DNA of 10,497 bases from Gemmatimonadota bacterium. GTDB lineage: Bacteria; Gemmatimonadota; Gemmatimonadetes; Gemmatimonadales; GWC2-71-9. The DNA lies in the NCBI GenBank assembly GCA_016880225.1, contig JAEHDT010000107.1, forward strand, positions 1-10,497. Direction: 5' to 3'. Position 1 is the first letter of the stretch, and each line of letters opens with the position of its first letter. Under the pieces are notes generated by a model. That model was not told the origin of the DNA. It did not search any database and was given only the letters and a program-made list of their open reading frames with translations. Shown here piece after piece: positions 1 through 6,661 of this stretch. The translations under genes and the position numbers were made by a program.

Positions 1-986
1 CCCTCGCCCCGGGTGGTGCGGTACAGCGCGCGCACGTCCGCCGACCCGTCGAAGCGCGGACCGTAGCGGGCGCCGTCGTAGCGGGCCAGGTTGGACGACG
101 CCTCGGCCGGAGCGATGATGTAGTAGGTGGCGACCGCATACGGCGTGTGCGGCAGCGAAACGTCGCGCACCGCCGCGCCCTGCTCCTTGAACAGTCGGAT
201 GGCGCGGTCGCAGGCGCGTCGCACCGCGGGGTCCAGGTCTGCCGGAAAGTATTCCTTGGGAATGCCGATGACGAAGCCCTGGAGCGATTCGGGAACGGTG
301 GGCAGACGCAGCGGATCGCGATCCTCGCACGTCGAGTCCCTCGGGTCGCGCCCACTGATCACGGAGAACACGCGGGCGGCGTCGTGCACGCTCCGCCCCA
401 GCACGCCGATCTGATCGAGCGACGAGCCGAACGCGACCAGACCGTAGCGCGACACCCGCCCGTAGGTGGGCTTGATCCCGACCACGCCGCACAGCGAGGC
501 CGGCTGGCGCACCGACCCACCCGTCTCGGAGCCGAGCGCCGCGGGCACGGCGCCGGCGGCCACGAGCGCCGCCGATCCGCCCGACGAGCCGCCGGGGACC
601 CGGGTGCGATCGAACGGGTGGAGCGAGCGCCCGAAGGCCGAGTGCTCGGTGGACGAGCCCATCCCGAATTCGTCGCAGTTGGTCTTGCCGGCGATCAGGG
701 CGCCCGCGGCCCTGAGCTTCGCGACGGCGGTGGCGTCGTACGGCGAGCGGTACCCTTCCAAGATCTTCGAGCCGCAGCTGGTCGTGTATTCCAGCGTGCA
801 GATGTTGTCCTTCACCGCCACGGGCATGCCGTACAGCACGCCCGACGGGTGCGCCGCCTGCGCCTGGGCCACGAGCGCCTTGCGGAGATCCTTCACCGGC
901 GTGAGGCACGCGTTCAGGCGCTTCGCCTTGACGATGCGGTCGGCCGCCGCCTTGGCGGCCGCCAGGGCTTCGCTCGCGTCGCTCAC
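1..986 (-). CDS. gatA: Asp-tRNA(Asn)/Glu-tRNA(Gln) amidotransferase subunit A (3'-truncated by window)
   Basis: Amidase-signature subunit of the GatCAB complex. It releases ammonia from glutamine (or asparagine), which GatB uses to convert Glu-tRNA(Gln) or Asp-tRNA(Asn) to Gln-tRNA or Asn-tRNA in the cytoplasm. The Ser-cisSer-Lys triad is visible: Lys59 in VAVKDN, Ser134 in VPGGSSGGS and Ser158 in GSETGGSVRQPAS. The spacings of 75 and 24 residues equal those of the S. aureus enzyme (Lys79, Ser154, Ser178). The family block KPTYGRVSRYGLVAF and later YYIIAPAEASSNLARYDG are also present. I chose the GTG start because its GTGA overlaps the gatC stop and a GAGGAG lies 8 nt upstream. The N-terminus is therefore 20 residues shorter than in S. 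aureus. About 328 codons are visible; the family is usually about 480, so roughly 150 C-terminal residues lie beyond base 1. No gatB is seen in the window. Identity is certain; the start is likely. Confidence 0.97.
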   Translation of the reverse strand, partial: MSDASEALAAAKAAADRIVKAKRLNACLTPVKDLRKALVAQAQAAHPSGVLYGMPVAVKDNICTLEYTTSCGSKILEGYRSPYDATAVAKLRAAGALIAGKTNCDEFGMGSSTEHSAFGRSLHPFDRTRVPGGSSGGSAALVAAGAVPAALGSETGGSVRQPASLCGVVGIKPTYGRVSRYGLVAFGSSLDQIGVLGRSVHDAARVFSVISGRDPRDSTCEDRDPLRLPTVPESLQGFVIGIPKEYFPADLDPAVRRACDRAIRLFKEQGAAVRDVSLPHTPYAVATYYIIAPAEASSNLARYDGARYGPRFDGSADVRALYRTTRGE

Positions 987-1288
987 AGCTCCGGCTCCTC
1001 GAACTGCCCCAGCTTGGGCACGAGGAACAAGCCGTCCTTGAACGCGGGGGCGAGCTTGGCCGGTCCGAACGCGAGCGGCGCCGGCTTCACCTCGTCGGGG
1101 CGGAACCGCGCCGCGTCGGGCCCGGGCACGAACGGCTTGACGCCTTCGCTCGCCGGCACTGCGTCGATCTGCGCGACGTATTCGAGGATCCGAGACATCT
1201 GCTCCACCAGGACGGGCAGCACGTCGTCGCTCACGTCGAGCTCGGCGAGCCGTGCGATCTTCCGGACGTCGTCAGGCGTCACGCTCAT
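983..1288 (-). CDS. gatC: Asp-tRNA(Asn)/Glu-tRNA(Gln) amidotransferase subunit C
   Basis: Small GatCAB subunit of 101 aa, which wraps around the GatA-GatB interface and stabilises GatA. The N-terminal helical part (MSVTPDDVRKIARLAELDVS) matches the family pattern of a V..IA.LA.L segment. It is followed by the helix with EQMSRILEYVAQIDAV and the proline-rich extended middle VKPFVPGPDAARFRPDEV, where the family usually has LR.D.v. It ends with GLFLVPKLGQFEEPEL, close to the usual F.VP.vle. Length is normal for the family (about 95-105). The ATG at 1288 overlaps the helicase stop as ATGA and is preceded by GGGAG, with a 5-nt gap from GGAG to the ATG. The 3' end overlaps gatA by GTGA, so gatC and gatA are translationally coupled, as expected for two subunits made in stoichiometric amounts. 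A longer open frame continues upstream to 1810, but that part is the shadow of the helicase gene. Confidence 0.96.
   Translation of the reverse strand: MSVTPDDVRKIARLAELDVSDDVLPVLVEQMSRILEYVAQIDAVPASEGVKPFVPGPDAARFRPDEVKPAPLAFGPAKLAPAFKDGLFLVPKLGQFEEPEL
989..1000 (-). promoter_or_regulatory. Ribosome binding site of gatA
   Basis: On the minus strand GAGGAG (1000-995), followed by CCGGAG, lies just before the GTG at 986. The spacing of 8 nt from GAGGAG to the start codon is near ideal. This supports the GTG start inside the gatC stop codon rather than a start further upstream or downstream. Confidence 0.65.
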
Positions 1289-3531
1289 GCACTCTCCCAC
1301 TCCCGCTCGAGCGCCGCGTAGGCCACGAGCAGCTGCTTGGTTCCGATCTCCGGATCGTCGAAGGCCACCGTCACCTTGAGCTCGCGGCCAGAGCCCACGA
1401 CGGCGCGCACCACGCCGCTCCCGAACTTGCGGTGCCGCACGCGCTCCCCGGTCACGTAACGCGGCGCGTCCTGCGACACCTCGACGTCCCAATCGACCGC
1501 CGCCGGCGGCGCCGCGCGGCGCGACCGAGCGCCCGCGACCCCGCGCGCGGCGCGGTCCCACGAGGGTGTGGTCGCACGCTCCTCCACTACCCCCGCCGGG
1601 ACGGCCTCGAGAAACCGCGACGGCTCCGACAGCTCGAGCCGCCCGTTGCGGTAGCGCGTGCGGGCCCATGAGAGATACAGTTTTTCGCGCGCGCGCGTGA
1701 GCCCCACGTAGCACAAGCGACGCTCCTCCTCGAGCCCCCCCGGCTCGCCCGCCGCCCGCGCCAGCGGGAACAGACCGTCCTCGAGCCCGGCGAGCGTCAC
1801 CACCGGCCACTCGAGTCCCTTGGCCATGTGCACCGTCATGAGCGTCACCCCGGTCGGGTCGCCGCTCCCCTGGTCGGCGGAGGTGACCAGGGCGGCCTGC
1901 GTGAGGTAGCGCTCGACCAGCGTGCTCCCTTTCACGGCGTCCCCCGCCCCGTCGTCACGGTCCTCGTCCGGCTCCACCGTCTCCGCCCATTCCGCCGCGC
2001 CGGCGATCAGCTCCTGCACGTTGTCCAGCCGCTCGATCCCCTCAGGCCCCTCGTCGGCGAGGTACTGGGCGTAGCCGACCGCCGCGATCGCCCGCTCGAG
2101 CACGGTCGCGGGATCGGCCTGGGCGTATCCTGCCCGCAGATCATCGACGGTCCGGGCGAGTGCGGTAAACGCCTGCCGCACGTTGGGCCGGAGGTCCGGG
2201 AGGCGTTCCGCGGCGCGGGCCGCCTCGAGGAGCGGCATCCGCCACTGGGCCGCCGCGCGTACCAGCTGCGCGAACGAGGCGTCGCCGATCCCGCGGCGCG
2301 GCACGTTCACGATCCGGGCGAACGCCTCGTCGTCGGCGGGGTTGGCCACGAGCCGCAGGTACGCGAGCACATCCTTCACCTCGCGACGCTCGTAGAAGCT
2401 CACCGCCCCGACCAGCCGATATGGAATGCCCCGGAAGCGAAACGCCTCCTCGAGCGGGCGCGACTGCGCGTTGGTGCGGTACAGGATCGCCATGCCGTCG
2501 TAGGGCACGCCGCCGTCGGCCACCCGGCGGGCCAGCTCGCCGGCGAGCCACTCCGCCTCATCGCGCTCGTCCGCGGCGGTGAGCAGCGTCACCGGCTCGC
2601 CGCCCTGCTGCGCCGTGAACAGCGTCTTCCCGAGCCGGCGCGCATTCTCAGCGATCACGCCGTTGGCGGCGTCGAGAATCACTTGCGTGGAGCGATAGTT
2701 CTGTTCCAGCTTGATGAGCGTGGCGCCCGGGAAGTCCTGCTGGAACGACAGCATATGCCGCACATCGGCGCCCCGCCACCCGTAGATCGCCTGGTCGTCG
2801 TCCCCCACCACACAGAGATTCCGGTGCCCGCCGGCGAGCTGCTTCACCAGCCGGTATTGGGCGGCGTTGGTGTCCTGGAACTCGTCCACCAGCACGTGAT
2901 CGAAGCGGCGCTGCCAGTAGCCGAGGCGCTCGGGATGCTCAGCGAACAGCGTGAGCGGCAACAGCAGCAGGTCGTCGAAGTCCATGGCGTTGGCCTGCCG
3001 CAACGCGGGACCCAACACCGCGTAGATGTCGGCCGCCACGCGCTCGAGCGGCCCTTCGGCGCTCGCCCCCAGCTCCTCGGGCAGGAGCATCCGGTTCTTC
3101 GCGCCCGAGATGATCGCGTGAAGGGCGCGCGGGGGATTGGCTTTGGGTGAGAGCCCGCGCTGCTCCAGCAATCGCTTGATGAACGACTCGGAGTCGTCCT
3201 GGTCGTAGATCGTGAAGTTGGGTCCGAATCCGAGCAGCGGAGCCTCACGCCGCAGCAGGCGCGCGGACAGCGCATGAAACGTTCCGATCCACAGACCGCG
3301 CGGATCGGCGCCCAGCAGTGCGGCCACCCGCGTGCGCATCTCACCGGCGGCCTTGTTCGTGAACGTCACGGCGAAGATGCGGGTCGGCGCCACGCCGCGC
3401 TCCCGAATGAGGTGCGCGACGCGCGCAGTGAGCACCCGGGTCTTCCCCGAGCCGGCACCCGCGAGCACGAGCAACGGCCCCCCCGGGTGGCGCACCGCGG
3501 CATCCTGTGCCGGGTTCAGCGGGAGGGTCAC
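1285..3531 (-). CDS. uvrD: UvrD/PcrA-type superfamily 1 DNA helicase
   Basis: ATP-dependent 3'-5' DNA helicase of 748 aa, acting in nucleotide excision and mismatch repair and in removing blocks at forks. SF1 motifs appear in order: Walker A AGAGSGKT (24-31, Lys30), motif Ia FTNKAAGEM (57-65), motif Ic GTFHA (83-87), motif II DEFQDTN (216-222), motif III GDDDQAIYGWRGA (243-255), motif IV QNYRST (277-282), motif V TVHMAKGLEW (566-575) and motif VI VGLTRAREKLYLS (609-621). The end (RYVTGERVRHRKFGSGVV, about 691-708, onward) matches the C-terminal Tudor-like domain by which PcrA and UvrD bind RNA polymerase, so a transcription-coupled repair role is possible. An Arg/Ala-rich linker of about 50 residues precedes it. 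The GTG at 3531 overlaps the kinase stop as GTGA, and the start gives MTLPLNPAQ, the typical Q-motif beginning. No strong Shine-Dalgarno is seen, so coupling is likely. Whether it is the orthologue of UvrD or PcrA cannot be told from sequence alone. Confidence 0.97.
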   Translation of the reverse strand: MTLPLNPAQDAAVRHPGGPLLVLAGAGSGKTRVLTARVAHLIRERGVAPTRIFAVTFTNKAAGEMRTRVAALLGADPRGLWIGTFHALSARLLRREAPLLGFGPNFTIYDQDDSESFIKRLLEQRGLSPKANPPRALHAIISGAKNRMLLPEELGASAEGPLERVAADIYAVLGPALRQANAMDFDDLLLLPLTLFAEHPERLGYWQRRFDHVLVDEFQDTNAAQYRLVKQLAGGHRNLCVVGDDDQAIYGWRGADVRHMLSFQQDFPGATLIKLEQNYRSTQVILDAANGVIAENARRLGKTLFTAQQGGEPVTLLTAADERDEAEWLAGELARRVADGGVPYDGMAILYRTNAQSRPLEEAFRFRGIPYRLVGAVSFYERREVKDVLAYLRLVANPADDEAFARIVNVPRRGIGDASFAQLVRAAAQWRMPLLEAARAAERLPDLRPNVRQAFTALARTVDDLRAGYAQADPATVLERAIAAVGYAQYLADEGPEGIERLDNVQELIAGAAEWAETVEPDEDRDDGAGDAVKGSTLVERYLTQAALVTSADQGSGDPTGVTLMTVHMAKGLEWPVVTLAGLEDGLFPLARAAGEPGGLEEERRLCYVGLTRAREKLYLSWARTRYRNGRLELSEPSRFLEAVPAGVVEERATTPSWDRAARGVAGARSRRAAPPAAVDWDVEVSQDAPRYVTGERVRHRKFGSGVVRAVVGSGRELKVTVAFDDPEIGTKQLLVAYAALEREWESA
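1294..1298 (-). promoter_or_regulatory. Ribosome binding site of gatC
   Basis: On the minus strand GGGAG lies 5 nt before the ATG at 1288, inside the end of the helicase gene. It supports the short 101-aa GatC start. Independent re-initiation together with the ATGA overlap can give higher GatC output than the helicase. Confidence 0.6.
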
Positions 3532-4709
3532 GCCGGGCTCACGAGCGGGAACTCCAACACGAACTCGGCGCCCTCGGTCCCCGCCTGGTTCGGCGCCGGC
3601 CGGTACACCAGCCGGCCGCCGTGCTGTTGCTCGACGATGCGGCGGGCCAGGGCGAGACCGATGCCCCACCCGCCCGGCTTGGTCGACACCCCCGGCTCGA
3701 ACAACTGGGCCCGGACGTCGAGCGGCACGCCCGGCCCGTCGTCGCGAACGCTCACCCGGGCGGTGCGCGGCGCGGCTTCCACGGTCACGTCGATCCGGCC
3801 GCCCCGCCCCGAAAGCGCATCGATTGCGTTCTTGATCACGGCTTCGAGCGCCCATTCGAGCAACACCGGATCCCCGAGCGCCGTGGGACCCGCGCCCGTG
3901 GCGCGCAAGGTGAGCGTCACCGGGCTCGCGAGCGTCGGCAGCCGCGGCCGGAAGTAGCTCACCACGCGCTCGGCCAGAGCGCCCAGGCCCACGGGCTCCC
4001 GGCGCGCCGGGCGGCCGATGCGCTCGAACCGCTTGGCCACCCGCTCGAGGCGCTCCGCATCGGCCTGAAGATGATCGGCCAGCTCCGCTCCCGTGGTACC
4101 CGGGTTTTCCCGGAGGTAGGCAATCCATCCCGTCAGGCTCATGAGCGGCGTGCCGAGTTGGTGCGCCGATTCCCGCGCCATCGCCACCCACAGCCGGTCG
4201 CGCGCGGCGGCCACCTGCGAGCGGTAGGCCCAGGCGGCGAGCACCGCGAGGCACAGCAGCACCGCGCCTTCCAGCGCGGCGATCCCCGCGAACCGCCGGG
4301 CCGCGGGACCGGCCCCGAAGTGGATCGTGCCCACGCCGGGTTGCACCAGCGGGGCGTTCTCGACGTCCAGCTCCGCGATCCATGCCCGCAGCCGCGCGGT
4401 GTCGGTGCCGACCGTGGGCGGCGCGTTGTCGAGCGCCGTGATGTGACCGGCCGTGTCGGTCACCACGATGGCGATGCTGAGCGAGCGGACCTGGCGGGCG
4501 AGGTCGAGCAGCGCGTCGGTGGCGGCGTCGGGGCCAGGATCGTTCAGCCCGGCGAACACGCGGCCCAGCAGCATGCTCGTCTGGCGCGCATCGTCCCGCA
4601 GGTGGCGCGCCACCACCCACGCGTACCCGACCGTGATCGCGCCGAGCAGGAGCGCCAGGCCCACCACGGCGGGCGGGCCCGCGCGGCGCAGCGCCGCGTT
4701 ACGCGGCAC
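3528..4709 (-). CDS. Membrane sensor histidine kinase (HAMP-less)
   Basis: Two-component sensor of 393 aa. Residues about 13-34 form the first membrane helix. Residues about 35-140 form a small extracytoplasmic sensor domain of no recognised family, and about 141-163 the second membrane helix. The phospho-accepting His183 lies in ARESAHQLGTPLMSL, only about 20 residues after the membrane, so there is no room for a HAMP or PAS domain. The HATPase domain has the N box VIKNAIDAL (Asn294), the G1 box VRDDGPGVP (321-329), the F box LFEPGVSTKPGG and the G2 box GWGIGLALARRIVE (347-360). All catalytic boxes look intact. The GTG start overlaps the end of serS by 11 nt with no visible Shine-Dalgarno; a slightly later start is possible. 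The 3' end overlaps uvrD by GTGA. No response regulator lies on this strand in the window, so it is an orphan here. Its signal and partner are unknown. Confidence 0.92.
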   Translation of the reverse strand: MPRNAALRRAGPPAVVGLALLLGAITVGYAWVVARHLRDDARQTSMLLGRVFAGLNDPGPDAATDALLDLARQVRSLSIAIVVTDTAGHITALDNAPPTVGTDTARLRAWIAELDVENAPLVQPGVGTIHFGAGPAARRFAGIAALEGAVLLCLAVLAAWAYRSQVAAARDRLWVAMARESAHQLGTPLMSLTGWIAYLRENPGTTGAELADHLQADAERLERVAKRFERIGRPARREPVGLGALAERVVSYFRPRLPTLASPVTLTLRATGAGPTALGDPVLLEWALEAVIKNAIDALSGRGGRIDVTVEAAPRTARVSVRDDGPGVPLDVRAQLFEPGVSTKPGGWGIGLALARRIVEQQHGGRLVYRPAPNQAGTEGAEFVLEFPLVSPA

Positions 4710-5991
4710 CGGAGGGCGGCGGCGCGAGCCGCTCCGCCCCGACGTACGGGACGAGGGCCCGGGGGACGGTCACGGCGCCGTCGGCCTGCTGATGGGTCTC
4801 GAGCAGGGCAGCGATCGTGCGCGGCAGCGCGACGCCCGACGCGTTGAGCGTGTGGACGAGCTCCGGCTTGGCGCCCGGGCCGGCCCGGAAGCGGATGTTG
4901 GCGCGCCGCGCCTGGAAGTCGGTGAAGGTGCTCGAGCTCGACACTTCGAGCCACTGCCCCACGCCCGGTGCCCAGACCTCGAGGTCGTACGTCTTGGCGC
5001 TCGCGAACCCCACGTCACCGGCTGCCAGCAGGACGACCCGATAAGGCAGCTCCAGGCGTTGCAACACCTCTTCGGCGTGCCCGGTCATCCGCTCGTGCTC
5101 CGCGGGGGAGTCGCTCGGGCGGGCGAAGCGCACGAGCTCGACCTTGTCGAACTGATGTACCCTCAGCAGGCCGCGCGTGTCCTTCCCCGCAGCGCCGGCT
5201 TCGCGCCGGAAGCAGGGAGTGTACGCCGTGTAGCCGATTGGCAACCGGGCACCGTCGAGGATCTCATCCGAGTGCAGGTTGGTGACCGGGACCTCCGCCG
5301 TAGGAACCAGGAAGAGGTCGTCCGGCGTGGTCCTGTACGCGTCATCTTCGAACTTCGGGACCTGGCCCGTGCCCTGCATCGTGTCGCGCTTCACGACGAA
5401 CGGCGGCTCGACCTCGACGTAGCCGTGCTCGCGCGTGTGCAGGTCGAGCATGAAGTTGATCAGTCCGCGCGCCAACTTCGCGCCCATACCGACGAATACG
5501 GGGAACCCCGAGCCCGTCACCTTGGAGCCGCGCTCCAGGTCGAGGATGCCGAGACTCGTCCCGATCTCCCAGTGCGGCCTCCCGCGCCGCGGATCCGGCT
5601 CGCCCCACGTCCGCACGATGCGGTTGTGCGAGGCATCGCCGTCGGGGAGCTCGGGGAGGGGCAGATTCGGCACGTACAGGAGCTTCGATTCGACGTCGGC
5701 TTCGACAGACTTGAGCTGCGTCTCGAGCGCACCGATCTGGTTCCCGAGCTCACGCCGCTTGGCGGTGGTCGCCGCGGGCAATCCGCCCTCCGCCTTCACC
5801 TGCGCGGCATCCATCCGTGCCGCTTCGTTTCGTTCGGCCTTCAGCTGATCGAGCTGGCCCGTGAGCGCGCGGCGCCGCATGTCGAGCGCCTCGAGCTCAT
5901 CGAGCAGCCGCGTGAGCCCGGGGTCGCCGCGGCGGGCGAGCGCGGCCCGCACCTGCTGGGGCGAGGCGCGCAGCAGCTTGAGATCGATCAC
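4699..5991 (-). CDS. serS: Seryl-tRNA synthetase
   Basis: Class II aminoacyl-tRNA synthetase of 430 aa, normal length for bacterial SerRS. It charges tRNA(Ser) (and tRNA(Sec)) with serine in the cytoplasm. Residues about 1-105 form the N-terminal domain with the long antiparallel coiled-coil arm that binds the tRNA variable arm; charged heptad-like repeats run about 30-105. The catalytic core follows: motif 1 around 177-200 (GLINFMLDLHTREHGYVEVE), the TAEVP serine-site segment (231-235), motif 2 CFRREAGAAGKDTRGLLRVHQ (about 260-280) and motif 3 TLNASGVALPRTIAALLE (381-398). A ten-residue Pro/Ala-rich tail ends the protein. The GTG start lies 4 nt after the stop of the lipoprotein gene and gives MIDLKLLR, the standard SerRS beginning, which fixes the start despite no clear Shine-Dalgarno. 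The last 11 nt overlap the kinase gene. Second gene of the leftward operon. Confidence 0.98.
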   Translation of the reverse strand: MIDLKLLRASPQQVRAALARRGDPGLTRLLDELEALDMRRRALTGQLDQLKAERNEAARMDAAQVKAEGGLPAATTAKRRELGNQIGALETQLKSVEADVESKLLYVPNLPLPELPDGDASHNRIVRTWGEPDPRRGRPHWEIGTSLGILDLERGSKVTGSGFPVFVGMGAKLARGLINFMLDLHTREHGYVEVEPPFVVKRDTMQGTGQVPKFEDDAYRTTPDDLFLVPTAEVPVTNLHSDEILDGARLPIGYTAYTPCFRREAGAAGKDTRGLLRVHQFDKVELVRFARPSDSPAEHERMTGHAEEVLQRLELPYRVVLLAAGDVGFASAKTYDLEVWAPGVGQWLEVSSSSTFTDFQARRANIRFRAGPGAKPELVHTLNASGVALPRTIAALLETHQQADGAVTVPRALVPYVGAERLAPPPSGAA

Positions 5992-5995
5992 GCAG

Positions 5996-6568
5996 CTACT
6001 GCTTCGGGAGACCGGGCTCGAGGCCGCGGTACCCGCAATTCTGATCGACGAGGATCTCGAAATCGAGGCGCCGCGCCGTCGAGTCCACGCCCAGCACCCG
6101 CAGCTTGGCGTACAGCGACACCGTCACCCCGAACAAACACGTGGTGGGACGGGAGCGCACCAGCAGCACGGTCCCGGTATCGAGCGCGATCGGCTTGTCG
6201 AAGACGTAATTCCCGGTGGGCGCCAGCTTGATCGCGTCGAATGCCGTAGCACTGCGCTGCAACCCGGACAACACGCCCAGGTGTATCGCTCCCGTGGGAA
6301 ACAGCGCCGGCTCGCCCAGCGAATCGAAATCGAACGCAAAATCGAGCGCCGTGGTCTGATCGGTGCGCACGAGCTGCGCGCCTTCGAGCGAGTACGCCGA
6401 CGGCAGGGAGATGTCGGTACCGCGCAGCGCGTACAGCGACACGGTGTCGACCACGTTGTCGATGCTCGCGGCCGGCAGCCCGGTGGCGTTGCCACACGCG
6501 AAAACGAGCGAGGCGACCACGCCGACCGCGGGGACGGTGAGCAGGGTGAGTGCGCGACGGGCAGGCAT
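5996..6568 (-). CDS. Small predicted lipoprotein, function unknown
   Basis: A 190-aa protein that I cannot assign to a family. It starts MPARRALTLL, then has a hydrophobic stretch to about residue 24 and VFAC with Cys25. This reads as a type II signal peptide with an acceptable lipobox, so export and lipid anchoring are likely. The mature part is beta-rich, with alternating hydrophobic and polar residues, an NVVDTVSLYALRGTDISLPSAYS segment (residues about 38-60) and only two further cysteines (144 and 178), which could form a disulphide. It is the first gene of the leftward operon, and serS begins 4 nt after its TAG stop. The ATG at 6568 is placed by the signal peptide. No Shine-Dalgarno is visible, and a predicted -10 lies only 11 nt upstream. 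The frame stays open further upstream, but that stretch is antisense to the Roadblock gene and starts before the promoter. Real gene: likely; lipoprotein: probable; role: unknown. Confidence 0.75.
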   Translation of the reverse strand: MPARRALTLLTVPAVGVVASLVFACGNATGLPAASIDNVVDTVSLYALRGTDISLPSAYSLEGAQLVRTDQTTALDFAFDFDSLGEPALFPTGAIHLGVLSGLQRSATAFDAIKLAPTGNYVFDKPIALDTGTVLLVRSRPTTCLFGVTVSLYAKLRVLGVDSTARRLDFEILVDQNCGYRGLEPGLPKQ

Positions 6569-6579
6569 GCGGTGCGGGG

Positions 6580-6609
6580 AAGATACCGCGCCGCGTCCAA
6601 GTGGGTCAA
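6580..6609 (-). promoter_or_regulatory. Candidate promoter of the leftward operon
   Basis: On the minus strand TTGACC (6609-6604) and TATCTT (6585-6580) are separated by 18 nt. They match 5 of 6 and 4 of 6 bases of the sigma70 -35 and -10 consensus. The -10 ends 11 nt before the lipoprotein ATG, so transcription would begin about 4-5 nt upstream of it, giving a nearly leaderless mRNA. The -35 lies within the 14-nt palindrome. The match is by eye, and the consensus of the host's main sigma factor is not known. Confidence 0.45.
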
Positions 6610-6614
6610 CCCAC
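6601..6614. promoter_or_regulatory. Perfect 14-nt palindrome, candidate operator
   Basis: The sequence GTGGGTCAACCCAC consists of two perfect 6-nt arms around a 2-nt centre. The right arm is reused in a second short palindrome, CCACGGTGG (6611-6619), so there are three GTGG/CCAC half-sites in 19 bp. It overlaps the predicted -35 of the leftward promoter and ends 9 nt before the predicted -35 of the rightward promoter. Because it lies upstream of both predicted transcription starts it would act as DNA rather than as an RNA hairpin. Operator function is an inference. Confidence 0.5.
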
Positions 6615-6623
6615 GGTGGCTGC

Positions 6624-6652
6624 TTGACTTCGCTAGTTCCCATTCCTAGCTT
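6624..6652 (+). promoter_or_regulatory. Candidate promoter of the rightward operon
   Basis: TTGACT (6624-6629) is followed after 17 nt by TAGCTT (6647-6652). The -35 matches 5 of 6 consensus bases, the -10 only 3 of 6. TAGCTTGG also resembles the TAnnTTTG -7 element known from Bacteroidetes. The -10 ends 9 nt before the ATG at 6662 and no Shine-Dalgarno is present, which fits a leaderless transcript. Moderate to low certainty. Confidence 0.4.
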
Positions 6653-6661
6653 GGCCGCCGT

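Larger units (their letters stand above)
6569..6661. promoter_or_regulatory. Divergent control region between the two operons
   Basis: The 93 bp between the lipoprotein start codon and the Roadblock start codon is one of only two true gaps between genes longer than 50 nt, and the only divergent one. It is less GC-rich than its surroundings near the right end and holds a candidate promoter in each direction plus a perfect palindrome between them, each listed separately. No riboswitch or terminator is seen; there is no room for a leader on either side. Confidence 0.7.

Noticed and set aside
147..1379. Long open frame on the plus strand opposite gatA and gatC
   Set aside because: Low-complexity Arg/Ala/Gly-rich translation typical of the antisense of high-GC genes; gatA and gatC on the minus strand have full family motifs.
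3532..4620. The helicase frame stays open upstream of 3531 and could suggest an 1111-aa fused protein
   Set aside because: This part is Arg/Gly/Ala/Pro-rich without any domain and lies in another frame over the well-conserved histidine kinase gene. The GTGA junction at 3528-3531 gives a natural helicase start.
1828..4847. Two open frames of about 440 codons on the plus strand (1828-3150 and 3507-4847)
   Set aside because: They mirror the helicase and kinase genes and consist of Arg/His/Gly/Ala-rich shadow sequence with no ribosome site or domain.
4453..6231. 592-codon open frame on the plus strand
   Set aside because: Antisense to serS and part of the histidine kinase gene; the translation has no recognisable domain and SerRS motifs are intact on the minus strand.
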